Positions 28,551 to 38,504 are shown, numbered from the stretch's first letter. The stretch: 46,231 nucleotides of DNA from Glaciecola sp. (GCA_029246415.1 JAQWNF010000017.1:1-46231); one strand, 5' to 3'. Made by a program: numbers and translations. The notes: a model not told the origin generated them from the sequence alone.

Positions 28551-28590
28551 CAACACAATGCATAGTAATAAAAAATAACTGGAAAAGTAC

Positions 28591-29418
28591 ATGGTATATG
28601 GGTTGGTAAATCTATCGCGGTTAGGGGCAAGCCTAGGTGCAGGCGCATTCATAATTGTGCTAACGATTGCGCTAACCATAAGTTTACCTATGGCAAAGGC
28701 CTTTGCTCAAAACAATGAGTCAGCTCAGCCACTCAAAGCACAGTTAGAGGGCTTTATTGATGGCGTAATTGATGATAAATATTTACCCTCAACCACAGTA
28801 AATAAAGATACGCCACGCGACATCACACCTATATTTGATGGAAAAGTAGATAACGGTAATGTCGGTGCCATACAATTGTATTCACAAGATGAATTACTTC
28901 GCTTAATTAATCAAAATATTCACTTACAACGAGTGCAACTAGACCGCTGCCAATTAGTACGTGATATTCAAGCACGGGCAGAAGTATTAGCGATCCCAAG
29001 CTATCAATTTTTATGGGGTGATATGTTGGCCTGGGGTGTGTGTGTTAGTCGGGATGCTGAATTGGGTATCGATTATATGCGCTTAGCAGCTGCACAAGGT
29101 TTGCCTGCTGCACTTGAACATTTGGGGCGATATCACGCTAATGCGATATTAGTGACTCAAGACAAACCCTTAGCCGTGCGATATTTAAAAGAAGCTGCTG
29201 TCTTTGGTAGCAAACCGGCGCTGATGCAATTAGCTGACTTATTAATTGCAGGGCATGGCTCGCCTTATGACTATCAAGATGTATATGTATGGTTGTATCA
29301 AACGGTATCGGCGGATAAGGGATATCGTGCAAAGGTAAGTACGAGGATGCATGCACTAGAACAAAAGATGAGTCCATCAGTGGTAAAAGCTGCGCGAACC
29401 GCGATGCGAAAGTATTGA
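28591..29418 (+). CDS. motX: Sodium-driven polar flagellar motor protein MotX
   Basis: Periplasmic T-ring protein that with MotY anchors the PomA/PomB stator in sodium-driven polar flagella. The product has 275 residues: signal peptide 1-39 (AFA-QN), then Sel1-like repeats. The segment from YSQDELLRLINQN (near 97) through WGDMLAWGVCV to LIAGHGSPYDYQDVYVWLY matches Vibrio MotX as I remember it. The two cysteines of the family are present (Cys120, Cys151). About 50 residues between the signal peptide and the conserved region are extra compared with the roughly 211-residue Vibrio protein. A consensus FliA promoter lies upstream. The order motX-rnr-rlmB recalls Shewanella. Confidence 0.9.
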   Translation: MVYGLVNLSRLGASLGAGAFIIVLTIALTISLPMAKAFAQNNESAQPLKAQLEGFIDGVIDDKYLPSTTVNKDTPRDITPIFDGKVDNGNVGAIQLYSQDELLRLINQNIHLQRVQLDRCQLVRDIQARAEVLAIPSYQFLWGDMLAWGVCVSRDAELGIDYMRLAAAQGLPAALEHLGRYHANAILVTQDKPLAVRYLKEAAVFGSKPALMQLADLLIAGHGSPYDYQDVYVWLYQTVSADKGYRAKVSTRMHALEQKMSPSVVKAARTAMRKY

Positions 29419-29516
29419 TGCATTAGTACTGATACGTGAGTACTAAAAAACTGCTTAAATAAACGCAATAGTATTTCGAATTAGCGCAATTCGATGAGTA
29501 CCTGTATACTAGCGCT

Positions 29517-31925
29517 ATGACAAATAAAAAAAATCCAAACTCTATGAGTAATGACCCGCATTTTAAACGGGAACAAGAGAAGTATGAAAATCCCGTCGCT
29601 AGTCGTGAGCACTTACTAACTTTATTCAAAACCCAGCAACAACCGCTATCGTTCATGCAAGTGTGTGAACTGACTGATGCCCATTCTGATGAACAGAAAA
29701 TTGGGATCCAGCGTCGTCTACGCGCGATGGAAAGAGAAGGACAGCTAACCTTTACTAACCAAAAGAAATACGATTTACAAGCACTCGATGAAGTCATCGA
29801 AGGACGTGTTATTGGGCATCGTGATGGTTTTGGCTTTCTATTTATCAGCCGCGAAGAAAAAGACCTCTATTTATCCGCTTCACAAATGAAACAAGTCGTA
29901 CATGGCGATATTGTTCAAGCCGTCAGTAAAGGCGTGGATCACAAAGGTCGTGAAGAAGTACGTGTAACTAAAGTCATTACGCCTCGCGCTGAAGCAATCG
30001 TCGGACGTTACTTTATCGAACATGGTGTGGGAGTAGTCATTCCTGATGATAGCCGCATTAACCATGAAATCTATATTGGTCCACAAGATGCTAAGGGCGC
30101 AAGACAAGGACATATTGTTGTTGTTGAATTCATCAAGCGTCCGTCACGCCATGCTAGTGCAACAGGTAAAATCGTGGAAGTACTTGGTGAGCACATGGCG
30201 CCGGGTATGGAAATCGAAATGGCATTGCGTACGTTTGATATTCCAAACGAATGGCCTAAAGCCGTCACAAAGCAAGTGGCAGGGTTAGATGCACAAGTAC
30301 CAGAACAAGCCAAAGAAGGCCGCGTCGATTTACGTGAGCTGCCGTTAGTCACCATTGATGGCGAAGACGCACGAGATTTTGATGATGCTGTGTATTGTCG
30401 TCCTATTATCAAAGATGGCCACAAAGAAGGCTATACCTTGTATGTGGCCATTGCAGATGTATCGCATTATGTGCGTCCAGGTACGGCATTAGATGTAGAG
30501 GCGATAGAGCGAGGCAACTCAGTATACTTCCCTGAACAAGTTATTCCAATGCTACCAGAAGTGTTGTCTAATGGATTGTGCTCGCTGAATCCAGAAGTTG
30601 ACCGCTTATGCATGGTGTGCGAGATGACCATAGATAATATGGGCGTTTGTAGTGATTATAAATTTTATGAAGCGGTGATGCGTTCACAAGCGCGTTTAAC
30701 GTATAACAAAGTCGCTAAAATCTTGGGTAACGATCCAGAATTAACTGAACGTTATCAAGCTCATGTGCCTGATTTATTTAATTTACATCAACTGTTCCAC
30801 GCATTAAAACACGCGCGTGATGGTCGTGGTGCGATTGAGTTTGAAACCAAAGAAACGCGGTTTGTGTTTAATGCTCAGCGCAAGATTGAAAACGTCGTGC
30901 CAATTGAACGTAATGATGCCCATAAGCTTATCGAAGAATGCATGATCATGGCCAACGTCTGTGCGGCAAAATGTATTTTGAGCAATAACGCAGAGGCGCT
31001 GTTCCGAGTTCACGATAAACCAGATGAAGATCGTTTGTTGACGTTTACCACCTATTTAGGTGAGATTGGCATTTCACATCAGCTAAAAGGGGATACCTCA
31101 GCGCATGCCTTTACCCAAGTGGTAAACAAAATCCGCAATCGCCCAGATAGTGAATTACTGCAAACGATGTTATTGCGCAGCATGAAGCAGGCTGTGTATG
31201 ACTGTGAGAATATTGGACACTTTGGGTTGGCACTAGAAGAGTATGCACATTTTACCTCTCCGATCCGTCGCTACCCAGATTTAGTGGTACATCGCGCGCT
31301 CAAAGCGATTGTCGATAAACAAGCTCAGCGTAAATCAAAAACAGGCGGAAAAGCTTACTCGGTTGAAGAAGTCGAAAGTCTTGGTGAACAATGCTCTATG
31401 ACTGAAAGGCGTGCTGACGATGCGACACGTGATGTAGCAGACTGGCTTAAATGTGAGTTTATGCAAGACCATGTCGGCGACAGCTTCCCAGCAATTGTAG
31501 CGTCGGTGACGAATTTTGGTTTGTTTGTGCGCATTGGAGAATTTGGTATTGATGGCCTTATTCATGTCACATCACTGGGCAAAGACTATTACGTGTTTGA
31601 TGATGTCAAACAAGCATTGATCGGGGAAAATACCGGACGAGTTTTTCGGTTAGGCGATAGTTTAGAAGTAAAAGTCGCAGCGGTTAATTTAGATGATCGC
31701 AAGATTGATCTGGTCCTCGATGGAGTGGATCATGAAGCTCGCGCTAAAAAACGTAGTCGACGCACTACGACTAGTACCAATAAAGCATCTGGATCGGGTG
31801 TCAAAGCCAAGTCGGATGGTAGCGATAAACGCAAAGGACCTAAGTCTGGTCAAAGTAAAAAGAAACAAGCCGGTGGTCGCGACAAAAAGAAAGTAAAAAA
31901 GTCACGTCATTCCAAAAAGAAATAA
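29517..31925 (+). CDS. rnr: Ribonuclease R
   Basis: Processive 3'-to-5' exoribonuclease that digests structured RNA, used in RNA quality control and trans-translation. Domain order in 802 residues: N-terminal helix-turn-helix (about 25-85); two cold-shock domains (about 90-240); RNB catalytic domain with DGEDARDFDDAVY near residue 280; S1 domain (about 650-730); and a Lys/Ser-rich tail from about 740 to the end. Length fits E. coli RNase R (813). Start ATG 29517 follows a TATACT -10-like element (29506-29511) closely, so the mRNA leader may be very short. rlmB follows after 20 bases. Confidence 0.97.
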   Translation: MTNKKNPNSMSNDPHFKREQEKYENPVASREHLLTLFKTQQQPLSFMQVCELTDAHSDEQKIGIQRRLRAMEREGQLTFTNQKKYDLQALDEVIEGRVIGHRDGFGFLFISREEKDLYLSASQMKQVVHGDIVQAVSKGVDHKGREEVRVTKVITPRAEAIVGRYFIEHGVGVVIPDDSRINHEIYIGPQDAKGARQGHIVVVEFIKRPSRHASATGKIVEVLGEHMAPGMEIEMALRTFDIPNEWPKAVTKQVAGLDAQVPEQAKEGRVDLRELPLVTIDGEDARDFDDAVYCRPIIKDGHKEGYTLYVAIADVSHYVRPGTALDVEAIERGNSVYFPEQVIPMLPEVLSNGLCSLNPEVDRLCMVCEMTIDNMGVCSDYKFYEAVMRSQARLTYNKVAKILGNDPELTERYQAHVPDLFNLHQLFHALKHARDGRGAIEFETKETRFVFNAQRKIENVVPIERNDAHKLIEECMIMANVCAAKCILSNNAEALFRVHDKPDEDRLLTFTTYLGEIGISHQLKGDTSAHAFTQVVNKIRNRPDSELLQTMLLRSMKQAVYDCENIGHFGLALEEYAHFTSPIRRYPDLVVHRALKAIVDKQAQRKSKTGGKAYSVEEVESLGEQCSMTERRADDATRDVADWLKCEFMQDHVGDSFPAIVASVTNFGLFVRIGEFGIDGLIHVTSLGKDYYVFDDVKQALIGENTGRVFRLGDSLEVKVAAVNLDDRKIDLVLDGVDHEARAKKRSRRTTTSTNKASGSGVKAKSDGSDKRKGPKSGQSKKKQAGGRDKKKVKKSRHSKKK

Positions 31926-31945
31926 CATAAGAGAACACAGTACAC

Positions 31946-32698
31946 ATGGCACAACAACACGAATGGTTATATGGCATCCACGCTTTGACAGCAGTTTTAG
32001 AACGCGAACCACAACGCGTATTAGAAATATACATTGCTAAAGGGCGTGATGATGAACGATTACACACACTCATCAATCTTGCCCGTAAGAACGGTTTAGG
32101 GATCCAGTTTTGTAATAAAAAAATCTTGGACGACAAAGCCCAAGGTGAGTCACATCAAGGTATAGTGGCACGCGCACAACCTGCTAAAACTCTTACTGAA
32201 AATGATTTAGATGCGATTATTGCACATGCTCAAAATATGGGGAAAGCGCCGTTTTTGTTAGTCCTAGATGGCGTTACTGATCCGCATAACTTAGGTGCAG
32301 TGCTACGGAGTGCCGATGCCGCAGGTGTGGACGCTGTTATCGTTCCTAAAGACAAGTCAGCATCAATGAATGCGACAGTGCGAAAAGTAGCATGTGGCGC
32401 AGCGGATGTGATCCCGTTAATTCAAGTAACAAACCTGTCACGCACACTAGCAGAACTGCAAGAAAAAGCCATTTGGGTTGTTGGTACCGCAGGTGAAGCT
32501 AAGCAAAGTGTGTTTGACTGTAAAATGAATGGCCCAATCGCTCTAGTAATGGGCGCAGAAGGAAAGGGTATGCGCCGCTTAACGCGCGAACGTTGTGATG
32601 AACTGATTAAATTACCAATGCACGGTAGTGTATCAAGTCTAAATGTATCAGTAGCGACAGGGATATGTTTGTACGAAGTGGTACGTCAGCGCGGCTGA
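31946..32698 (+). CDS. rlmB: 23S rRNA (guanosine(2251)-2'-O)-methyltransferase
   Basis: SPOUT methyltransferase that modifies G2251 in the peptidyl-transferase P loop. In 250 residues: an N-terminal L30e-like RNA-binding domain (about 1-80, starting [13 protein letters not shown]), then [34 protein letters not shown] and [20 protein letters not shown], the three SPOUT motifs that form the knot and SAM pocket. It follows rnr by 20 bases, the usual gammaproteobacterial pairing, and is closed by a terminator. E. coli next has rpsF; here the spc ribosomal operon comes next. Confidence 0.96.
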   Translation: MAQQHEWLYGIHALTAVLEREPQRVLEIYIAKGRDDERLHTLINLARKNGLGIQFCNKKILDDKAQGESHQGIVARAQPAKTLTENDLDAIIAHAQNMGKAPFLLVLDGVTDPHNLGAVLRSADAAGVDAVIVPKDKSASMNATVRKVACGAADVIPLIQVTNLSRTLAELQEKAIWVVGTAGEAKQSVFDCKMNGPIALVMGAEGKGMRRLTRERCDELIKLPMHGSVSSLNVSVATGICLYEVVRQRG

Positions 32699-32712
32699 AA
32701 AATAATATAGAT

Positions 32713-32741
32713 ATAGGGAGCCTACAATGTCTCCCTTTTAT
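32713..32741 (+). terminator. Terminator after rlmB
   Basis: GGGAG (32716-32720) pairs with CTCCC (32731-32735), followed by TTTT; a weak outer extension (AGATA/TATCT) lengthens the stem. It ends the rnr-rlmB transcript. The rest of 32742-33012 holds no gene. Confidence 0.65.
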
Positions 32742-32966
32742 CTAGCCGATGATTGTTACCACATAATTAGCATCACGCACACTAAAACAAATAAATCCCG
32801 CCGACAGAAATATTCAAATAAACAAATACTCAAAACGCATGTAATGTGCCAACTTTGAATTATTTGCAATTAATACTATCTTCTCCCCCTCGTTTTTGAT
32901 ATATTAACGCACCCTTTTTATGGGGTAATAGGCTATTTATTCAGCAATTGCTAAGTAAATAGCGGT

Positions 32967-32988
32967 TATAATATGACTCAAATGAGTC
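32967..32988 (+). promoter_or_regulatory. Probable spc operon -10 element and adjacent palindrome
   Basis: A perfect TATAAT (32967-32972) lies 41 bp before rplN; no good -35 is seen at normal spacing. Two bases later GACTCA-AA-TGAGTC (32975-32988) is a perfect 6-bp inverted repeat over the expected start point. Because the S10 operon is absent upstream, this region should carry the main promoter of the spc operon. Confidence 0.5.
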
Positions 32989-33012
32989 TTAATTCAACAG
33001 CGGAGCACTAAC

Positions 33013-33381
33013 ATGATCCAAATGCAAACTAACCTGGATGTGGCAGATAATTCTGGCGCTCGCAGGGTTCAGTGTATTAAGGTTCTTGGTGGCTCGCATC
33101 GCCGTTATGCACATATCGGTGATATCATCAAAGTTACTGTCAAGGAAGCAATTCCTCGCGGTAAAGTAAAAAAAGGTGATGTCCTGAATGCAGTGGTGGT
33201 GCGTACTAGGAAAGGCGTTCGTCGCGCTGATGGTTCAACCATTCGTTTCGATAACAACGCAGCTGTTTTGCTTAATGCAAACAAGCAACCTATTGGTACG
33301 CGTATTTTTGGCCCGGTAACGAGAGAACTTCGTGGAGATTCATTCATGAAAATCATCTCATTGGCCCCAGAAGTACTATAA
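33013..33381 (+). CDS. rplN: Large-subunit ribosomal protein L14
   Basis: L14 binds 23S rRNA and forms an intersubunit bridge. The 122-residue product begins [19 protein letters not shown], the canonical L14 N-terminus, and has the usual family length. It is the first gene of the spc operon and is normally preceded by rpsQ of the S10 operon; here it follows 314 bp of non-coding DNA after rlmB. rplX follows 12 bases later. Confidence 0.98.
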   Translation: MIQMQTNLDVADNSGARRVQCIKVLGGSHRRYAHIGDIIKVTVKEAIPRGKVKKGDVLNAVVVRTRKGVRRADGSTIRFDNNAAVLLNANKQPIGTRIFGPVTRELRGDSFMKIISLAPEVL

Positions 33382-33393
33382 GGAGTCACGATA

Positions 33394-33708
33394 ATGGCTA
33401 GAAAAATTCGTCGTGATGATGAAATTGTCGTATTAGCAGGCAAGGATAAAGGAAAGCAAGGCAAAGTCCTTAGCGTTCTTACATCTGAAGACCGTATAGT
33501 TGTAGAAGGTATTAACCTTATCAAGAAGCACACTAAGCCAAACCCTCAAGCGGGTGAGCAAGGTGGGATTGTTGAAAAGGAAGCTTCTCTACATGTGTCA
33601 AATGTAGCGATTGTTAACCCAGCAACGGGTAAAGCAGATCGCGTTGGTTTCCGTTTCGAAGATGAGAAGAAAGTACGTTTCTTCAAATCTAACGGCGAAC
33701 TAGTTTAA
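33394..33708 (+). CDS. rplX: Large-subunit ribosomal protein L24
   Basis: L24 is one of two assembly initiators of the 50S subunit. The 104-residue product has the KOW motif at its N-terminus ([14 protein letters not shown], residues 12-25) and [15 protein letters not shown] in the middle, as expected. Spacing to rplN (12 bases) and rplE (16 bases) fits the spc operon. Confidence 0.98.
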   Translation: MARKIRRDDEIVVLAGKDKGKQGKVLSVLTSEDRIVVEGINLIKKHTKPNPQAGEQGGIVEKEASLHVSNVAIVNPATGKADRVGFRFEDEKKVRFFKSNGELV

Positions 33709-33724
33709 TAAATTGGAGAGTACG

Positions 33725-34264
33725 ATGGCGAAACTGCATGATTTCTATAAAGAAACAGTAGTAGCTGAACTTGCTAAGCAGTTCGGGTACAAAAGCGTCA
33801 TGCAAGTCCCTCGGATTGAAAAAATCACTCTGAACATGGGTTTAGGTGAGGCGATTGCTGACAAGAAAGTTCTAGAATCTGCGCAGGCCGATATGGCTGC
33901 AATTGCAGGTCAAAAACCGATTGTTACAGTGGCGAGAAAATCCGTCGCGGGTTTTAAAATCCGTGAAGGTTATCCGATTGGCTGTAAAGTAACCCTACGT
34001 GGTGAGCGTATGTGGGAATTCTTAGAACGTTTAATTTCTATCACAATTCCTCGTATCCGTGACTTCCGTGGTCTTAACGCTAAGTCTTTTGACGGACGCG
34101 GTAACTATAGCATGGGCGTTAAAGAACAAATTATCTTCCCTGAAATTGATTTCGATAAGGTTGATAAAGTTCGTGGTATGGATATCACTATCACTACTAG
34201 CGCAGAAACTAATGAAGAAGGGAAAGCGTTGTTAACAGCGTTCAACTTCCCATTTAGAAAATAA
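33725..34264 (+). CDS. rplE: Large-subunit ribosomal protein L5
   Basis: L5 binds 5S rRNA in the central protuberance. I use ATG 33725 (179 residues, [13 protein letters not shown] as in E. coli), preceded by TTGGAG; the open frame begins four codons earlier at a TTG that is itself part of that ribosome site. Conserved [15 protein letters not shown] and [11 protein letters not shown] are present. Confidence 0.98.
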   Translation: MAKLHDFYKETVVAELAKQFGYKSVMQVPRIEKITLNMGLGEAIADKKVLESAQADMAAIAGQKPIVTVARKSVAGFKIREGYPIGCKVTLRGERMWEFLERLISITIPRIRDFRGLNAKSFDGRGNYSMGVKEQIIFPEIDFDKVDKVRGMDITITTSAETNEEGKALLTAFNFPFRK

Positions 34265-34275
34265 GGTGTAGGGTT

Positions 34276-34581
34276 ATGGCAAAAGAATCAATGAAGGCAC
34301 GCGAAGTTAAACGTGCCAAATTAGTAAGCAAGTACGCTGAAAAACGTGCTGCGCTTAAAGCGATTATCAGCGATATCAACGCTTCTGAAGAAGAACGTTG
34401 GGATGCTGTTCTTAAGCTACAACAACTTCCGCGTGATAGCTCGCGTTCACGTCAACAAAATCGTTGTCGTATAACGGGTCGTCCACACGGTTTCCTACGC
34501 AAATTTGGTCTTTCCCGTATTAAGCTTCGTGAAGCTGCAATGCGCGGTGAAGTCCCTGGCCTTAAAAAAGCCAGCTGGTAA
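34276..34581 (+). CDS. rpsN: Small-subunit ribosomal protein S14
   Basis: S14 sits in the 30S head. The 101-residue product is the long, zinc-free (C-minus) form: the CxxC pairs of the short form are missing and only one Cys occurs, in [20 protein letters not shown]. Being zinc-independent, it needs no Zur-controlled substitute. It is 11 bases after rplE. Confidence 0.98.
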   Translation: MAKESMKAREVKRAKLVSKYAEKRAALKAIISDINASEEERWDAVLKLQQLPRDSSRSRQQNRCRITGRPHGFLRKFGLSRIKLREAAMRGEVPGLKKASW

Positions 34582-34594
34582 GGAGTAGCAGAAT

Positions 34595-34987
34595 ATGAGC
34601 ATGCAAGATCCTATCGCGGATATGTTTACCCGCATCAGAAATGGTCAGATGGCAGCGAAAGTCGCAGTATCTATGCCTTCTTCTAAGCAACGTGTTGCAA
34701 TTGCAGCTGTGCTTAAAAGTGAAGGTTATGTTACTGACTACGCAGTTTCTGGCGAAGTTAAGCCTGTTTTAGAAGTTACGTTAAAGTATTTCGAAGGCAA
34801 GCAAGTAATCGATACAATTGAACGTGTAAGTCGCCCAGGTCTACGCATCTATAAGAAAAAAGATGAGTTACCAAAAGTAATGGGTGGTTTAGGCGTAGCA
34901 ATCGTTTCTACCTCAAAAGGTGTGATGACTGACCGTGCAGCGCGTAAAGCGGGTATGGGTGGTGAGATCATCGGTTATGTAGCGTAA
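34595..34987 (+). CDS. rpsH: Small-subunit ribosomal protein S8
   Basis: S8 binds the central domain of 16S rRNA and in E. coli also represses translation of the spc mRNA at the rplE start. The 130 residues run from [18 protein letters not shown] to [19 protein letters not shown], both family signatures. Ribosome site AGGAG lies upstream of ATG 34595. Confidence 0.98.
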   Translation: MSMQDPIADMFTRIRNGQMAAKVAVSMPSSKQRVAIAAVLKSEGYVTDYAVSGEVKPVLEVTLKYFEGKQVIDTIERVSRPGLRIYKKKDELPKVMGGLGVAIVSTSKGVMTDRAARKAGMGGEIIGYVA

Positions 34988-35001
34988 TCTAGGAGATAAC
35001 A

Positions 35002-35535
35002 ATGTCACGAGTAGCAAAAGCACCTGTCGACTTGGTATCTGGCGTAGAAGTATCTATCGCAGGACAAGACGTTACAGTTAAAGGTAAGAACGGCACGTTA
35101 GCTCGTTCATTCAATGAAGCTGTGTTAATCACGCAAGAAGAAAACCAATTAGTCGTTGCGCCAAAAGCGGAAAACACTAATGGTTGGGCTCAAGCTGGTA
35201 CAGCACGTTCACTATTGAATGCAATGGTTATCGGTGTATCAAAAGGTTTTGAAAAGAAACTTGAGTTAAATGGTGTTGGTTACCGTGCACAAGCACAAGG
35301 TAGCAAACTAAACCTAACTCTAGGTTTTTCACATCCTGTAGCCTATGAGATGCCAGCTGGCATTACCGTAGAGACTCCTAGCCAAACTGAAATCATCGTC
35401 AAAGGCGCTGATAAGCAGGTGGTTGGTCAAGTTGCAGCTAACATCCGTGGATACCGTCCACCAGAGCCTTATAAAGGCAAAGGTGTACGTTACTCAGATG
35501 AAGTTGTACGTCGTAAAGAAGCTAAGAAAAAGTAG
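35002..35535 (+). CDS. rplF: Large-subunit ribosomal protein L6
   Basis: L6 lies near the factor-binding site of the 50S subunit. The 177-residue product ([11 protein letters not shown]...) has the duplicated L6 fold and the conserved C-terminal [21 protein letters not shown]. Normal length. rpsH ends 14 bases upstream. Confidence 0.98.
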   Translation: MSRVAKAPVDLVSGVEVSIAGQDVTVKGKNGTLARSFNEAVLITQEENQLVVAPKAENTNGWAQAGTARSLLNAMVIGVSKGFEKKLELNGVGYRAQAQGSKLNLTLGFSHPVAYEMPAGITVETPSQTEIIVKGADKQVVGQVAANIRGYRPPEPYKGKGVRYSDEVVRRKEAKKK

Positions 35536-35547
35536 GTGGGTGATACG

Positions 35548-35901
35548 ATGGATAAGAAATCAGCTCGGATACGTCGCGCAACGCGTGCACGTAAGAAGAT
35601 CAGTGAATTGGCCGCGCATCGCTTGGTTGTTAACCGCACACCACGCCACATTTACGCGCAGTTAATCGCACCAAGTGGTTCTGAAGTATTAGCATCTGCG
35701 TCAACTGTAGAAGCTGCTGTTAAAGGCAGTGTTTCTTCTACAGGTAACGTAGAAGCGGCTGCAGCTGTGGGTAAAGCGATCGCAGAACGCGCTATTGAAA
35801 AAGGCATCTCTAAGATTGCTTTTGACCGTAGTGGCTTCAAGTATCACGGTCGTGTAAAGGCCTTAGCAGATGCAGCTCGCGAAGCTGGTCTACAGTTCTA
35901 G
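35548..35901 (+). CDS. rplR: Large-subunit ribosomal protein L18
   Basis: L18 binds 5S rRNA together with L5 and L25. Start ATG 35548 gives 117 residues ([17 protein letters not shown]), identical in length to E. coli L18; a GTG four codons upstream (35536) is not supported and overlaps the ribosome site GTGGGTG. The C-terminus [23 protein letters not shown] is typical. Confidence 0.98.
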   Translation: MDKKSARIRRATRARKKISELAAHRLVVNRTPRHIYAQLIAPSGSEVLASASTVEAAVKGSVSSTGNVEAAAAVGKAIAERAIEKGISKIAFDRSGFKYHGRVKALADAAREAGLQF

Positions 35902-35910
35902 GAGTAGAAA

Positions 35911-36414
35911 ATGGCTAAAGTAGAAAATCAACAACAGGGTGATTTGTTAGAAAAGCTCGTTGCTGTTAATCGTGTGTCTAAAGTTGTTAAAGGTGGTCGT
36001 ATCTTTAGCTTCACAGCACTAACGGTTGTCGGTGATGGCAATGGCCGCGTTGGTTTTGGTTACGGTAAAGCACGTGAAGTGCCTGCTGCTATCCAAAAAG
36101 CAATGGAAAAAGCTCGTCGTAACTTAGTTACTGTCGATCTTAATGGCAATACTCTGCAACATCCGATTAAAGGTCGTCATTCTGGCTCTAAAGTTTACAT
36201 GCAGCCTGCATCTGAAGGTACTGGTATTATTGCTGGTGGTGCGATGCGTGCAGTGCTTGAAGTAGCTGGGGTACAAAACGTACTTTCAAAATGTTACGGC
36301 TCTACTAACCCAATGAACGTTATACGTGCAACAATCAACGCTTTAGTTGATATGAACTCTCCTGAGTCTGTTGCGGCGAAACGTGGGTTACCTGTAGATG
36401 AAATTTTGGGGTAA
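35911..36414 (+). CDS. rpsE: Small-subunit ribosomal protein S5
   Basis: S5 helps decoding accuracy at the mRNA entry site. The 167 residues include the RNA-binding [20 protein letters not shown] and [20 protein letters not shown] segments and the late [13 protein letters not shown]. rplR ends 9 bases upstream with a GGAG ribosome site between. Confidence 0.98.
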   Translation: MAKVENQQQGDLLEKLVAVNRVSKVVKGGRIFSFTALTVVGDGNGRVGFGYGKAREVPAAIQKAMEKARRNLVTVDLNGNTLQHPIKGRHSGSKVYMQPASEGTGIIAGGAMRAVLEVAGVQNVLSKCYGSTNPMNVIRATINALVDMNSPESVAAKRGLPVDEILG

Positions 36415-36420
36415 TTGAAC

Positions 36421-36603
36421 ATGACTAAAACACTTAAAGTGAAACAAACAAAAAGTGCGATCGGTCGTCTTCCTAAGCATAAAGCAACGCTTAAAGGCTT
36501 AGGTTTACGTAAGATTGGACATGTTCGTGAATTAGAAGATACCCCTGCCGTTCGTGGCATGATCAACCGTGTATTTTACATGGTTGAGATAGTGGAGGAG
36601 TAG
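36421..36603 (+). CDS. rpmD: Large-subunit ribosomal protein L30
   Basis: Small 50S protein. ATG 36421 gives 60 residues ([20 protein letters not shown]), in line with E. coli L30 at 59; a TTG two codons upstream is less likely. The family core [21 protein letters not shown] is nearly complete. It lies between rpsE and rplO with gaps of 6 and 3 bases. Confidence 0.97.
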   Translation: MTKTLKVKQTKSAIGRLPKHKATLKGLGLRKIGHVRELEDTPAVRGMINRVFYMVEIVEE

Positions 36604-36606
36604 AAG

Positions 36607-37041
36607 ATGCATCTTAACACTCTTGCTCCTGCACCAGGAGCTAAAAGTTCAGCTAAGCGCGTTGGCCGTGGTTTCGGTTCAGGTTTAGGTAAGACTGGTG
36701 GCCGTGGTCACAAAGGTCAGAAGTCTCGCTCAGGCGGGTCGGTTAAACCTGGTTTCGAAGGCGGTCAAATGCCAATTCAGCGTCGTTTACCAAAATTTGG
36801 TTTTACTTCACGTAAGTCTATGGTTTCTGACCAAGTGACTTTGTGTGAACTAGCTAAGGTAGACGGAGATACAGTTACTGTTCAAGCACTTAAAGATGCG
36901 GGTCTTGTGAAAAAAGAGATCTTATTCGTTAAAGTGATGAAGAGTGGTGAAATCTCACGCGCTGTAACAGTTAGTGGTTTGAAGGTATCTAAAGGCGCTC
37001 GCGAAGCTATTGAAGCTGCTGGCGGCAAAATAGAGGAATAA
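36607..37041 (+). CDS. rplO: Large-subunit ribosomal protein L15
   Basis: L15 binds 23S rRNA late in 50S assembly. The 144 residues have the Gly/Arg/Lys-rich N-terminal extension ([20 protein letters not shown]) and the globular C-terminal domain ending [18 protein letters not shown]. It is 5 bases before secY. Confidence 0.98.
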   Translation: MHLNTLAPAPGAKSSAKRVGRGFGSGLGKTGGRGHKGQKSRSGGSVKPGFEGGQMPIQRRLPKFGFTSRKSMVSDQVTLCELAKVDGDTVTVQALKDAGLVKKEILFVKVMKSGEISRAVTVSGLKVSKGAREAIEAAGGKIEE

Positions 37042-37046
37042 GCTAA

Positions 37047-38366
37047 ATGGCTAAACCAGGTGTAGATTCAGGCGCAAAAAACGGCTTGAGTGAATTACGA
37101 AGCAGATTGTTCTTTGTATTAGGCGCAATCATAGTGTTTCGTCTTGGCTCTTATGTGCCGATCCCTGGTATCGATGCTGCGGTGTTGTCTCAATTATTTG
37201 AACAACAGAAAGGTACTATCGTTGAAATGTTTAACATGTTCTCCGGTGGTGCACTTGAACGCGCTTCAGTACTAGCGCTTGGGATTATGCCTTACATCAC
37301 TGCATCAATCATTATTCAGCTTCTCACAGCGGTACATCCGCCGATGATGGAGTTGAAAAAAGAAGGTGAAGCTGGCCGTCGCAAAATTAGTCAATACACA
37401 CGTTATTTAACGTTGGTATTGGCGACTTTCCAATCTATTGGAGTAGCGACTGGTTTGCCTAACTTGATCAGTGGTTTGGTTATTAATCCTGGCTTTGGAT
37501 TTTATTTTACTGCAGTAGTCAGCTTGGTCACAGGGACTATGTTCCTAATGTGGCTAGGTGAGCAAATTACTGAACGAGGTATTGGTAACGGTATCTCTAT
37601 TCTGATTTTTGCAGGTATTGTGGCCGGTTTACCAACAGCGATTGGTCAAACTGCTGAGCAAGCAAGACAAGGTGAGATTAACTTACTGTTCTTATTGCTT
37701 ATCGGTGCAATTGTAATTGGTCTTACTTATCTTGTGGTTTTCGTAGAACGTGCGCAACGTCGTATTGTTATTAACTACGCAAAACGTCAGCAAGGTCGTA
37801 AGGTGTTCCAAGCACAAACATCACACTTACCATTGAAAGTAAATATGGCTGGGGTTATCCCACCTATTTTTGCTTCAAGCATCATTCTCTTCCCAAGTAC
37901 TATTGCGGGATGGTTTGGTCAGAATGAAGCAACCTCATGGTTGTCTGATGTGGCGTTATTATTATCGCCAGGTCAACCGTTATATGTAGGGTTATACGCT
38001 GCAGCGATAATCTTCTTCTGTTTCTTCTACACCGCGTTGACGTTTAATCCTCGCGAGACAGCAGATAACTTGAAGAAGTCTGGTGCTTTTGTACCGGGTA
38101 TTCGCCCAGGTGAGCAAACCTCACGCTATCTTGACAAAGTAATGACTCGCCTCACGCTTGCTGGCGCGCTGTATATTACCTTTGTTTGTTTAGTGCCTGA
38201 ATTCTTGTTGCTAACGTGGAATGTTCCATTCTATTTTGGCGGTACTTCACTACTCATCATAGTGGTAGTAATTATGGATTTCATGGCGCAGGTCCAGACG
38301 CATTTGATGTCAAGTCAATATGAGTCTGTTCTTAAAAAAGCGAATCTTAAAGGCTCAGGCCGATAA
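37047..38366 (+). CDS. secY: Protein translocase subunit SecY
   Basis: Channel-forming subunit of the SecYEG translocon in the inner membrane. The 439 residues give ten membrane helices. Recognisable parts are [13 protein letters not shown] (first helix end), [21 protein letters not shown], the cytosolic loop [21 protein letters not shown] and [23 protein letters not shown]. Its place between rplO and rpmJ is standard. It works with SecB, encoded at 8282-8779. Confidence 0.98.
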   Translation: MAKPGVDSGAKNGLSELRSRLFFVLGAIIVFRLGSYVPIPGIDAAVLSQLFEQQKGTIVEMFNMFSGGALERASVLALGIMPYITASIIIQLLTAVHPPMMELKKEGEAGRRKISQYTRYLTLVLATFQSIGVATGLPNLISGLVINPGFGFYFTAVVSLVTGTMFLMWLGEQITERGIGNGISILIFAGIVAGLPTAIGQTAEQARQGEINLLFLLLIGAIVIGLTYLVVFVERAQRRIVINYAKRQQGRKVFQAQTSHLPLKVNMAGVIPPIFASSIILFPSTIAGWFGQNEATSWLSDVALLLSPGQPLYVGLYAAAIIFFCFFYTALTFNPRETADNLKKSGAFVPGIRPGEQTSRYLDKVMTRLTLAGALYITFVCLVPEFLLLTWNVPFYFGGTSLLIIVVVIMDFMAQVQTHLMSSQYESVLKKANLKGSGR

Positions 38367-38390
38367 GTTCGCAAGCTACGGAGTGATGAC

Positions 38391-38504
38391 ATGAAAGTTC
38401 GTGCATCCGTTAAAAAGATTTGCCGTAATTGCAAAATCATTAAACGTAACGGCGTTGTTAGAGTGATTTGTGATGAGCCTAAGCATAAGCAAAGGCAGGG
38501 CTAA
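38391..38504 (+). CDS. rpmJ: Large-subunit ribosomal protein L36
   Basis: A 37-residue protein, [20 protein letters not shown] and on to KHKQRQG. It is the zinc-binding form, with Cys11, Cys14, Cys27 and His32 as ligands. ATG 38391 is preceded by GGAG. It is the last gene of the spc operon and is followed by a strong terminator. Its CxxC motif means the protein depends on zinc; a zinc-free paralogue under Zur would be expected elsewhere if this species follows the common pattern (inference). Confidence 0.97.
   Translation: MKVRASVKKICRNCKIIKRNGVVRVICDEPKHKQRQG

Noticed and set aside
29423..29446. Inverted repeat TTAGTACT...AGTACTAA after motX as a terminator
   Set aside because: It is followed by A rather than T on the plus strand and there is no gene ending in the other direction, so it is not a credible terminator for motX.
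30071..30424. 117-residue minus-strand open frame within rnr
   Set aside because: Antisense shadow of rnr; no similarity recognised.
33105..33533. 142-residue minus-strand open frame over rplN and rplX
   Set aside because: Shadow of two clearly real ribosomal protein genes; composition is Ser/Thr/Pro-rich with no recognisable domain.
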